Source: Maniola hyperantus
Taxonomy: Eukaryota; Arthropoda; Insecta; Lepidoptera; Nymphalidae
Length of the DNA: 64,000 bases
Direction of reading: 5' to 3'
NCBI RefSeq assembly: GCF_902806685.2
Contig: NC_048557.2
Location: forward strand, 62,001-126,000
The notes beneath the pieces are model-generated. The model had not been told where the DNA came from. It did no database searches and saw only the letters and a list, made by a program, of their open reading frames with translations. Made by a program: the position numbers and the translations under genes. Positions 36,901-48,900 of this stretch are shown piece after piece (positions within the stretch are counted from its first letter, which is position 1; each line of letters starts with the position of its first letter).

Positions 36901-39900
36901 TGCTGAGCTGCAAGCACAACGAGTTCGAGGCGGATATACACATGCTGCCCAACACTGTGGAGGTGGGTCGTCGATTCCTCATCGCTGAGGATCGTTACCC
37001 ATTCATATCACTCGCTTTAACGGTGAAGGAAAACATCGTGGGGAAACCTGCATGCCTGAGAGTTCTCCATAATGTTCCCAAAGGTGGCGTGTGGTGGTGG
37101 TGTGGCGGTTGCCACAGTACAAACTAGATGGCGCTGTTCAATCGATGACGTAGTCCCGAACAAATGTACCGCCGACAGTACTCGCACTAACAGAGTGTTC
37201 GGCAATCTGGACTATATATAGAAGTTTCAAGATACAACCGTCGGCCCAGCTGGCGCTACCGAGCACAACCAACCGCTCGGTGGGAGATCTCTTCGGTACG
37301 GTCGAGCCTGCACATCGGTCCCGTACAGGTGTGACAAGTCGTACTCAGTAGTGAGCCGGCGATGGGTTGGTGATGATGAAACATTGCAGGAGGACTTGGG
37401 AAGGAGAGCCTACTATGCGCGGAAGACGCGCGACGAGCAAGCGGCGGCCAACCAGTACCACGGGCTCGGAGTGTGGTGCGGTGTGCAGGTACAGGGTAAG
37501 TCGATTTTGAAGTTCATTTATACTACTAAACTAGCTTATTTACTCGCAACTTCGTCCGCGTAGACTACACAAATTGCTAACCCCTATTTCACCCCCTTAG
37601 GGGTTGTTCAAGACAATCGCCTGCAAAAATTGTGCGAGCAATAGCGCAAGAACTTTGTTGGCTATTTACTTTATAACAGGACATTCTCTTCGTATTATTG
37701 TTGGTTTGGTGTGACGTGTCCCGGAATTGTCTCCAGTTTTTAATTAATTAAATAAGTGTTTAAGTTCAGTTCCTGTATTTTACTGACCTCTAACAACCAT
37801 TAAATACATTGGTCCTTCGAACCGGATTGTACCAGAAATTCCAGGTCATGTGTGGTCAATTGGTCATAGGTTATGGATTTGACAATGTGTAAATTTTAGT
37901 CAAAGTTAATCTTAAAAACTGTTAAATTGTGATAGTATGTCTGCCTAGATTAAATATATTTAACATTTAACATTTAGTAGCATGTTAATAATCAAATAGA
38001 TATAGATTTCACATTGTAATATTGTCTAATTTTACAAACCTAACTTTGAGATTTTTAAAAACTTTGACATTAAACTATTATATCAATAATTGTTGTTTTA
38101 GGTATCTAACTGTGTAAAAATATAAATTGTTTATATAGTTATTACATTATTATTGTATCAAATTCCAGGTTTTGCACCCGTCTCCCAAGAATGGCCGAAA
38201 TTAATGAGTTAACTAAAAAACGGAGCAGTTATAAAGGTCGGATTACAATTTTTTCTGGTTATTTGAAGTCATTGGAGAATAGCACCGTGTCACCATCTGC
38301 AAAGGATATCAGTGAGTTGGAATTACGCATAAACAAGTTAGACTTATTGTACTCTCAATACGATGAAACTCAAACTCGGTTAGAGTGTATCTCGGATAAC
38401 GTTGACCTGCAGTTGGCAGAACGTGAAGAGTTTGAATGTAGATATTACAAGGCCTTAAGCCAAGGACAGGAGATGCTAGCAAATTATAAAAAGTCACAAG
38501 TGCCACTTCCTAGCGATGATGGTTCACGCTGTAGTAGACTGAACCCTGTCAAGTTGCCTACCATCCAACTTCCTAAGTTTAGTGGTGCATATAACAATTG
38601 GCTGGAGTTTAGAGATACTTTTACCAGTCTAATTCATAATAATGACGACATAGATGACGTCAATAAATTCCATTATTTAAGAACATCATTGGAGGGGTCT
38701 GCCGCTGTGGTAATATCATCCATCGAGTTTTCGTCTAGCAACTATAATGTAGCATGGAAACTCATGTGTGATCGGTTTGATAATAAACGTTTGTTAATAC
38801 AAAACCATGTTGCTGCTTTATTTAATATCGAACCGGTCACACGGGAATCTGCTTCTAATTTAAAGCACATTCTCGACCAATTTAATAAAAATCTCCGTGC
38901 TTTAGAGATCTTAGGTGAACCGATTAAGGAATGGAGCACCCTTCTCATTTACATTATCACTCATAAGTTGGACAGTACAACTTATCGTGAATGGGAGGAA
39001 TATAAAGGCCGCTTAGACAGCAAAAAACGCATAGAGCTACAGGACTTCCTCGATTTCGTTAGGATGCGTACTAATATACTTGATACAATAGAATTTTCGC
39101 GTCAGACACCCCAAAACAACTCAAATAATAAACAGTCAAAACTAAAGGCTATGGTGACCACACAAACTAATAATAATTTAAGTTCAAAGGACTTTTGTCC
39201 CAAATGCAGCGCCGTGCATAAATTAAGTACTTGCCCTCAATTTTTAGCGTTGAGTAATGAAGAGCGCCTGCAGTTATTACCTACCTTTAAGGTATGTTTT
39301 AATTGTTTTTCAAAATCCCATTTTTCAAATAATTGTAAAAAAAATGGGTGTAAAATTTGCAAAAGAAAACACTCAGTTTTAGTCCATGTTACAGATAAGC
39401 AGAAGCCGGTTGTGCATGGCGAGAGCCCTGAAAGTGTCAGCGCGACTCCCTCCACCACAAATCCAAATAACTTAGCGTTATCAGCGAGCGTGTCGTCCGC
39501 GAGTCTTGAAGTAAACAGTCGCCGCGGGGACGTTATATTATCGACTGCGCTAGTTAAGTTATATGATTCAAATAATCGCGAACATATCGGACGCGCTGTT
39601 TTGGATTCTGGTAGCACTTCTAGCCTACTGTCAGAAAAAATGTTTCGTCAGTTAAATCTGCCTTATAATCATATCGATCAATCTGTACTGGGTATTAATA
39701 ATGCGTCTACGCATATTGATAAAATGTGTCGGTTGCGTTTGAAGTCATTAAATGATACATTTATGACTAGTTTAAATTGTTTTGTTTTGCCGTCGTTAAC
39801 AGACAACGTGCCATGTCGATCACTCGACATTTCAAACGTCAATATACCTACTGACGTTTGTTTAGCGGATCCTCATTTTCACACACCGGCGTCAGTGGAT

Positions 39901-42900
39901 TTAATATTAGGTGCTGATATTTTTTGGGACATTGTAGGATCGCAAAGAATTAATGTAGGTAATAATAAGCCTACCCTTTGCGAGACTAGGTTAGGGTGGA
40001 TAATTTCTGGCCCGATGAATGACAGATTTTCCACATCACATCTGCCTAACCATATACAATGTAATTACGTTAACACTAGCCCTACCACTGATATACTAAA
40101 TTAAGATATTCAAAGTCAACTCGCACGGTTTTGGAATTTAGAAGAAGTAAATATTTCCAGTTCATCTAGTTATTCACCGGAACAGAAATTATGTGAGGAG
40201 CATTTTATTGAAAATACTACTCGCTTAGAGGACGGTCGTTTTTGCGTAAGAATCCCATTAAAGGAAAATCCTAGTGTTTTAGGCGATTCTTTACATCGAG
40301 CTAAGCAGTGTTTCTTGTCTTTAGAACGCAGGCTTCTTAAACAACCAAAACTCTATGAAATGTACCGCGAGTTTATGTCCGAATATCAGTCTTTAGGTCA
40401 CATGTCAGAATGTGAACTTAATTCGGATAGTAATGCACATTTTATCCCACATCATGGCGTGTTGCGTGAGAACAGTGTGACTATTAAATTAAGGGCCGTG
40501 TTCAATGCAAGTTCCTCTACCACTAGCACTAATATTAGTCTAAACAGTATTCAGATGGTAGGTCCGACAGTGCAGGACGATTTGTTGTCCATTCTTCTGA
40601 GGTTTAGGCAACACAAGTACGTTATTTTAGCCGACGTGGAGAAAATGTATCGTCAGATACTTGTGCATCCTGATGATAGGTATTTACAGCGTATAATATG
40701 GCGTGACAACCCTAATCAACCACTTAAGGCATTTGAATTAAATACCGTAACGTATGGTACAGCAAGTGCACCTTTCCTTGCTACCAGATGCCTTAAGCAG
40801 CTAGGACTTGAATGTAAGGACAATCAGATCGCTGAAATCATCCTTCACGATTTTTACGTTGACGATCTGTTGAGTGGCGGGGATGATTTAAACGTAGTGC
40901 GTAACATTCGTAGTGAAGTAACGGCTACCCTCGCCTCTGCTCGCTTGCCACTGAGAAAGTGGAAGTCTAATGAGCCTCAGTTAGTTTCAGAGTCCACTGA
41001 GTCCACGCATGATTTAAATGTAGGGGGTAACGAGTCAAGCAAAACTTTAGGTTTAGGATGGCACCCTGAATCTGATGAGTTGCATTTTCCGATCGGTACT
41101 TCGATCACAGTAAAGGGAAGCTCAAAACGTGATGTGCTTTCTGTAATTTCACAGATATTCGATCCATTAGGTCTGGTCTCTCCGGTCGTTATTAAATTAA
41201 AAATTATATTGCAAAGCTTATGGTTACAAAACTTATCGTGGGATGACCCATTGACGCCGGAGATTCAAGAAGCTTGGTGGGAAGTAATTAAAAATCTGCA
41301 TGTTTTGACAAATCTACAAGTACCACGTCGCGTATTAATAGATTTGTTCGTGCGAGTAGAGATTCATGCATTTTTCGATGCGTCGGAAAGGGCTTACGGG
41401 GCGTGTCTCTACGTCCGTAGCATTGATAGTAGTGGCAGAATCTTAGTGCGGTTATTACTTGCTAAGAGTAGGGTGGCACCCATTAAAGCCACAACTATCC
41501 CTAGGCTTGAGCTTTGTGGAGCTCAGGTTGCAGCGAAGCTGTATGAAAAAGTTACTAGCTCACTTAGAGTTAATGCAGCGTGTACTGTTTTTTGGACCGA
41601 CTCCACTATTGTATTAGGTTGGCTTAAGATGTTGCCGAGTAAGCTACATACATTTGTTCGCAATCGCGTCGGCGATATTTTAGAAAAGACCGGTGATTGC
41701 GCATGGCGACACGTTCCTACTAAGCAAAACCCAGCGGATTATGTGTCACGTGGAGTCAGTGTTGACACTATTCAGTCTCTCGATATGTGGTGGTCAGGGC
41801 CAAGTTTTTTGAAGGAACCTAACAGTAATTGGCCTTCTTCGTCAGTACATTCCGATTCGCTACCTGAAACGCGTACTGAGTTGTCGTGTTTAGTTAAAAC
41901 GGAAAATTCATCTGAGTTTATTAATTTTGACCGTTTTTCAAATTTTAGCAGGCTTAGACGTGCAATTGCGTATATGCTACGTTTTGTTGAAGAATGTAAA
42001 GGACGACGTGCTACAACCAATTTTCTCACTGAAACTGAATTAAATAATTCATTAAACGTCATTATTCGCACGTCTCAGAAAGAATCCTTCGCCGAGTATG
42101 ATATTTTATTGCATAAGAAAAACTTGCCTGCGAAGAGTGCTTTATTAAAATTTAACGTGTTTCTAGATGAGAATAATTTAATGCGGGTTGGCGGTCGTAT
42201 CAGCAACTCAGAATTTTCGTATGATAAAAAACATCCTTTAATTTTACAGTCCACTCATCGATTCACTCAACTATTATTTAAATACGAACATACGAAACTT
42301 ATGCACGCTGGGCCACAATTATTGTTGGCTTCGATCAGAGAAGTTTACTGGCCAATCGGTGGCCGTAATTTGGCAAAGGCTACTTATCGTCGTTGCATTC
42401 GATGCACACGAATGAAAGGAAGTGTTGTCGCTCCTATTATGGGTGATTTGCCGCAGCGGCGACTTACTCCAGGTGGTTCCCCCTTTGAAACCGTTGGCGT
42501 TGACTATGCGGGTCCTATATCTTCCGCAAGTCGTCAAGGACGTGGTTGTCGTATTGTGAAAGTGTACATCGCCATTTTTATATGTTTCACTACCAAGGCT
42601 ATTCATTTGGAATTGGTAGGTGACTTGACAAGTAATAGCTACATTCTAGCTCTACGTAGACTTGTGGCTCGTCGCGGAAAACCACGCCATCTATATTCTG
42701 ACAACGGAACTTCATTTGTTGGAGCGTACAATGATCTAACCAAGTTTTTGCAACAAAATTCTGACTCACTGTCCAGTGAGCTTTCAAATGAAGGAATTAA
42801 TTTTCACTTTATTCCGGCGTATTCTCCTCATTTCGGTGGTGTTTGGGAGGCGGGGGTAAAATCCACCAAATTTCATTTATTGCGAGTGCTAGGCAACAGT

Positions 42901-45900
42901 CATTTAACTTACGAAGAATTGTATACGACTTTAACACAAATTGAGGCAATTTTAAATTCGCGACCACTTACTCCTTTATCTTCGCATCCAGACGACTTGA
43001 CCCCACTGACCCCTGGCCATTTTTTAATTGGGCGTCCGCTCACAGCTATTCCGACTGAAGATTACCAAGGACGCAAAGCGGACACACATGTGACCAGATA
43101 CAAAAGAGTTGAGCAACTCCGGCAGCATTTCTGGGCGCGATGGAGCAAGGAGTACGTTTCTGAACTCCAGAAACGTACTAAATGGCAGACACCATACCAT
43201 ACATTGGAACTCAACTCGTTGGTCCTTCGAAAGGAGGAAAATCTACCTCCCTTAAAGTGGAAACTGGGAAGAATTGTGGCTCTTTTTCCTGGCCCCGATC
43301 AAGTTGCACGAGTGGCTGACGTAAAAAAGGCAAGCGGAACTGTGAGAAGATCGTTTTCCCGCATTTGCCCGTTACCAATTTGTGAAGTCAATCAAGGTGG
43401 TTGAAGGTGCAGCCTTCAACGCCCGGGGGCATGTTCAAGACAATCGCCTGCAAAAATTGTGCGAGCAATAGCGCAAGAACTTTATTGGCTATTTACTTTA
43501 TAACAGGACATTCTCTTCGTATTATTGTTGGTTTGGTGTGACGTGTCCCGGAATTGTCTCCAGTTTTTAATTAATTAAATAAGTGTTTAAGTTCAGTTCC
43601 TGTATTTTACTGACCTCTAACAACCATTAAATACAGGGGTTGAATTTTCAAAAATCCTTTCTTAGCAGATGCCCAGGTCCTAATAGGATTTTTAGGAAGG
43701 ATTTTTGAAAATTCAACTCTTAAGGAGGTAAAATAGGGGTTTGAAATTTGTGTCTAAAAGCTAGTGGTCAATTAAATCCTTTTACCAAAGGTTGCCTGTA
43801 ACAGATCGCTGTAGCAACCAGCCGCCCTGGCACCTCTTTGTATAGTTTCTGCTGTATCTTGTATTGTTGTCCTGTAGGCTGTATATAAATGTGTGTGCCA
43901 TAAAGAAATAAAACAAATATTGAATGTTCCATGTGGACACCTCCTGGAGCTGAGCAGTTATTTGCTTTCAGTTCGTTGTAATAACATTGTGTGTAGGTTG
44001 TTGTCACTTCCTGCGGCTGCCGCACAAGGACGGGCCGAAGTACAAGGTGGGCAACCCGCTGGCGAAGGACTTCCTCAACATGTTCAGCCAGAACGTGCTC
44101 TCGGCGCAGGGCAACGACGCTGAGAAGGTATGTGTTGCGAGCTGTTCGTAGGTTGTTGTCACTTGCTGCGGCTGCCGCACAAGGACGGGCCGAAGTACAA
44201 GGTGGGCAACCCGCTGGCGAAGGACTTCCTCAACATGTTCAGCCAGAACGTGCTCTCGGCGCAGGGCAACGACGCTGAGAAGGTATGTGTTGCGAGCTGT
44301 TCGTAGGTTGTTGTCACTTGCTGCGGCTGCCGCACAAGGACGGGCCGAAGTACAAGGTGGGCAACCCGCTGGCGAAGGACTTCCTCAACATGTTCAGCCA
44401 GAACGTGCTCTCGGCGCAGGGCAACGACGCTGAGAAGGTATGTGTTGCGAGCTGTTCGTAGGTTGTTGTCACTTGCTGCGGCTGCCGCACAAGGACGGGC
44501 CGAAGTACAAGGTGGGCAACCCGCTGGCGAAGGACTTCCTCAACATGTTCAGCCAGAACGTGCTCTCGGCGCAGGGCAACGACGCTGAGAAGGTATGTGT
44601 TGCGAGCTGTTCGTAGGTTGTTGTCACTTGCTGCGGCTGCCGCACAAGGACGGGCCGAAGTACAAGGTGGGCAACCCGCTGGCGAAGGACTTCCTCAACA
44701 TGTTCAGCCAGAACGTGCTCTCGGCGCAGGGTTTACCGTCATGCGTTGTTGGCCTATAGGTATTTCTTCTAGAGAATATCTTACCAATAGATAGCGCCGT
44801 GTTCCTCCAGTCTATCGGGTTCAAATAACACCAAGTTCACCAATTAATTACGGATTCATTACAGTTACATAAAATAGAATAAATCGCTGTCTGTCTGTGT
44901 CTGTCGCTGATAATAAGTGTACATTCATAGTAGAGATATAAATGATGTTTCGATCGAAGTATACGTTCTATAGATGTCAGCTTTGGACGGGATGAGTTGG
45001 TTGGCTAGTGTTTGTATTGAATGTTGCTTATGAAGCAGTTTGGGCCAGGTGCTGTCGTTCGGGCGCATGATGTCGTACTGGCGCAACAACCGCGAGCGCG
45101 TCACGGGGCAGCAGGTGGTGTGGCTGCCGGAGCGGCTGCTGCCGGAGCGGCTGCGGCGCTCGGCGCGGCGCTACGGCGCCATCGTGCCGCAGGTGGTGGT
45201 GTGCGGGACGCTCACGAGGCGGTACCAGTCTTGACCATTACTAATGCTTTGTTTTGCGACTCGCTACGCAGAGCGAGCCACAGAGCAGTTCACAGAGTAG
45301 CCACATTTCCGTCTAATAGTTGTTAGCGCTCATTGTGGTCGTCATTTAGCACGGGATCAGAAGCGTTAGACTACTGTGTATTTTATACATAATATGTCGG
45401 AGAACAAGGGGATGGCCGACATCAGACGGTAGTAATTTCAATTACAATAATTGTAATACTCACTTATCACACGTGAAAACCACTAGCGTAACGTAACGTA
45501 GGTAAACCTAACCCTACCTAGCGACCGGCTCCACCATGTCCCCATACCGGTCCCAGACCAACCAGCTAACCTAACCCTACCTAGCGACCGGCTCCACCAT
45601 GTCCCCATACCGGTCCCAGACCAACCAGCTAACCTAGCACACCACAACTAATTCAATTAACATCAACTACAACAATCACGTTTGTCTAATACAAATTGGA
45701 ACGATACAAGAAGGACTTACCGATACACAGCTAGTGAACACGCACTACACAGTCACAAACACATTCACAACACCTTTCACAACCTAGTACTATAACCTCA
45801 ACGTCTTAAACCACATTAGGTCACAACAACAATTATAATAACCTACAGTACGACACACATAGTGTCTACGGAGAAGTGCCCTCGGCAAGAGCCACACGAA

Positions 45901-48900
45901 TAACGTCCCGTGACACACTGCGCATCTCATTTTATAATCTCACAATGACGGTGGGGACGATGACGCGATGTTCAATGAGCAAAGTCTTTACAATTAAATG
46001 GCGGCGAGCCCACACATATTACATATGTACAGTTTGGGCACTGGCAGCAAGTGTGCTGTGGCCTAGCGGTCGAACACTGCCGGGGCTATTTAGACATGCC
46101 CTCTGTTATCTAGATCCTTGAGCCAACGTAAATGTGGGAATCCGTCCTATGACGTAGAGCGTCGGAGCCGACGTGGATGACGGCGAGCAACGCGCACGCC
46201 GAGCGCGTCGGCTCGGAGCTGCGCGCGATGGTGCAGGCGCCGCCCGGGTACAAGTTTGTGGGTGCCGACGTCGACTCACAGGTATTTACCTACACTTTAT
46301 AGGGCTCCATATCACCAGAGAAAAAAGGAACCCTTATAAGATTACTCCGTGGCCTGTCTGTCGTGTCTGTCAAGATCCGTCAAAGTAGTCAAAATTTGGT
46401 AGCAATGTTTTGATACACAAGGAAAAAACCCGCAAACCGTGTGGTTGTATACCACAGTGCACAGTGCAGTAGTGCAGTGCAGTGCAGTGGTGGTGCAGGG
46501 GTGCAAACCGTGTGGTTGTATACCACAGTGCACAGTGCAGTAGTGCAGTGCAGTGGTGGTGCAGGGGTGCAAACCTTTAGATGCCTTGCGGTGCGATAGT
46601 ACTTTGTGACGAGTTCCTTCTGCAGGGAAGGCAGGATTCTCCGCATCAGTACTACATAGATTCAATAGCGCTTTATCGAAACATTTATTTGACAGAAAAA
46701 TGTAATCTATTTATCATCGTTTGCCATTGTTTACGGAGAAAACCACATGTCCTAAAAACTTTCTCTCTGTAAGTTTTCTACCGACTTAAACTTCCTTGGT
46801 AACCATCCTCAATTCATTTGAAAAGTTCAGGATACTACTCAACCTACTTACTCATAAGATGATACTTACTCAGTTGAACACATCACCAGTCAATTTTCAT
46901 AAGGTTCTTTCAAAGTTCTCGGTTCATTACACACGTTTGAAAAACTAGCCAAATATTAGCTTAATAAGTTGGATATAAATCCACATTAATATTGCAAATG
47001 CGGAAGTATGTTTGTCTGTCATTGTCCGGAGATTTGTTTGTTGCTGGTTTTTTTTACGAAAACTAAGTTTTCACAGAATTTTTAAAAAGCTCAAAAGCAC
47101 GTGAAGGACATCGGCAAGGCAGGCATAGCAAATGGTCCATAACATAACACAGCGCAAACCGTGAGCGTTGGCATCCTGACGGTCGACATCCAATCTACTC
47201 GCACGTAACATTTCTGGTTCGAACCGCTAAGGCTTGGAACGCCCTGCTGGCCTCCAGGTTTCCTGTCACGTCTAACCTAAATACCTTCCAGGCAAGAGTG
47301 AATAGGCAAGCGTGCTCCGAATTAGAAATTGTCAAGCGAAAACGTATCCTGCAACCTCAGGAGCTGTGGATAGCGGCGCTGTTGGGGGACAGCGGTGTGG
47401 GGCTGTGCGGGGGCAGCGCGTTCGGCTGGGCAGTGCTGGCCGGGGACAAGCGGCGCGGCACCGACCTGCACTCGCTCACCGCCAGAGCCGCAGACATCCA
47501 CCGCGACCACGCCAAGGTCATCAACTACGCCAGGATATACGGTGAGTGTGAGGTGCTGCCCATATATACACGCATGTCAAAAAATCCCCAAAAAGATGAA
47601 GATTACCTCATTAATTTAGTAAAATATTTATTAGCTAAATCACCAGTTTAACTGAGACGGTTCCTGAAATCGTAACATACCTACGAGGGTGGCAATTTTT
47701 CATGTGCTACACCAGAAAACTCGCTCCGTCGTTCCTGCATTCAGCTTTATCTACTCTAACTTCGTTCCCCTTCACTCCGTTCAGACTCAGGACCAGCATT
47801 CAGGGGTTCCGTCAGCTTCTGGCTTCGCGGGACTGTAAGGACAGACTTCATTTTGGATTATGTACAATGGCTATTATTATTGGTGGTGCTGGCTTGATTT
47901 CGAGGGTTGATTGGGATAATCTACCAATACTTACATTAAATGGTGTTGTTATACCTTATAGTGCTACTGTGAAAAATCTCGATGTCTACTTGGACACTAC
48001 TCTCTCGTGGTCTCATCAATTAAAGGAACTCAGTAGAAAGACCTTTGCTGCCATGGGTTCTCTCAGGCGCCTACGTTCTTTGCTTCCCATTCCTACTAAG
48101 ATTATGTTAGCTCAATCTTTACTGTTCTCTATTCTCGATTATGCAGACGCAAGCTACATTGATTTAACCGAGGACCAACTTAATAAACTTGAGCGAATTC
48201 AAAACCTTGCTATTAGGTTTATATTTGGCTTGCGCAAATATGACCATGTCTCCGAATTTCGTTCAAAGCTCAAATGGTTACCCATTCGCTTTCGCCGGAA
48301 TCTGCACATTGTTTCTCTTCTGTACTGTGTATTGTTCAATCCAATGACTCCAAGTTATTTAAAAGAAAATTTCAAATTTCTAGGCCATGACAGACCAGAT
48401 AGAGTTTTACGATCAGCGGGAAAACTCATTCTAGCGCCACCTACACATCGGACAAAATACTTTAAGAATTCCTTCACGGTCACTGCTATCTGTTTATGGA
48501 ACGAGCTTCCCTCGCAAATCCATCGTGCTGAATCCCTTAACTAATTTAAAATTGACGTCAAAGATCATTACCTATCTCTTTGCTATCATCAGTAACGGCA
48601 TAGTTTATTATTTAAATCTATATGTGTATATATATCTATGTAGTCTTATGTATGTCTATTATACTTTATTTGTATGTATTAGTGTATTAACAATATGTAT
48701 TTTATATTCTTATTATATGGTTTAGTTTATTTAGCTATTGGTATTTAGGTTTATTTTACACCACTTCCCATTGTCCATTTGTTCGTTTTTTCCCTAGCGT
48801 GAAGGTTGTCTGGAAGAGATCGCTATTTAGCGATAAGACCACGGAACAGAAAGAACAGTGGAAGTGCAATTCACCAAAATGACTATAGGAACCGCTGTCG

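Larger units (their letters stand above)
37605..43635 (+). mobile_element. BEL/Pao LTR retrotransposon, 6.0 kb, full length
   Basis: Two 204 bp LTRs (37605-37808 and 43432-43635), starting TGTTCAAGACAATCGC and ending CCATTAAATACA, differ at one base. A 5 bp target duplication, GGGGT, flanks the element. TTGGTCCTTCGAACCGG directly after the left LTR is a typical BEL-group leader, and a purine-rich GCCCGGGGGCA precedes the right LTR. It lies in POLG intron 9 in the gene's orientation. The polyprotein reads gag, protease, reverse transcriptase, RNase H and integrase, with one in-frame TAA (40102-40104). LTR identity shows a very recent insertion, so it may differ between individuals. Confidence 0.95.

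Noticed and set aside
47298..47651. A separate small gene starting in front of POLG exon 13
   Set aside because: The upstream codons are the tail of a LINE ORF2; only the part from 47361 to 47541 is POLG.
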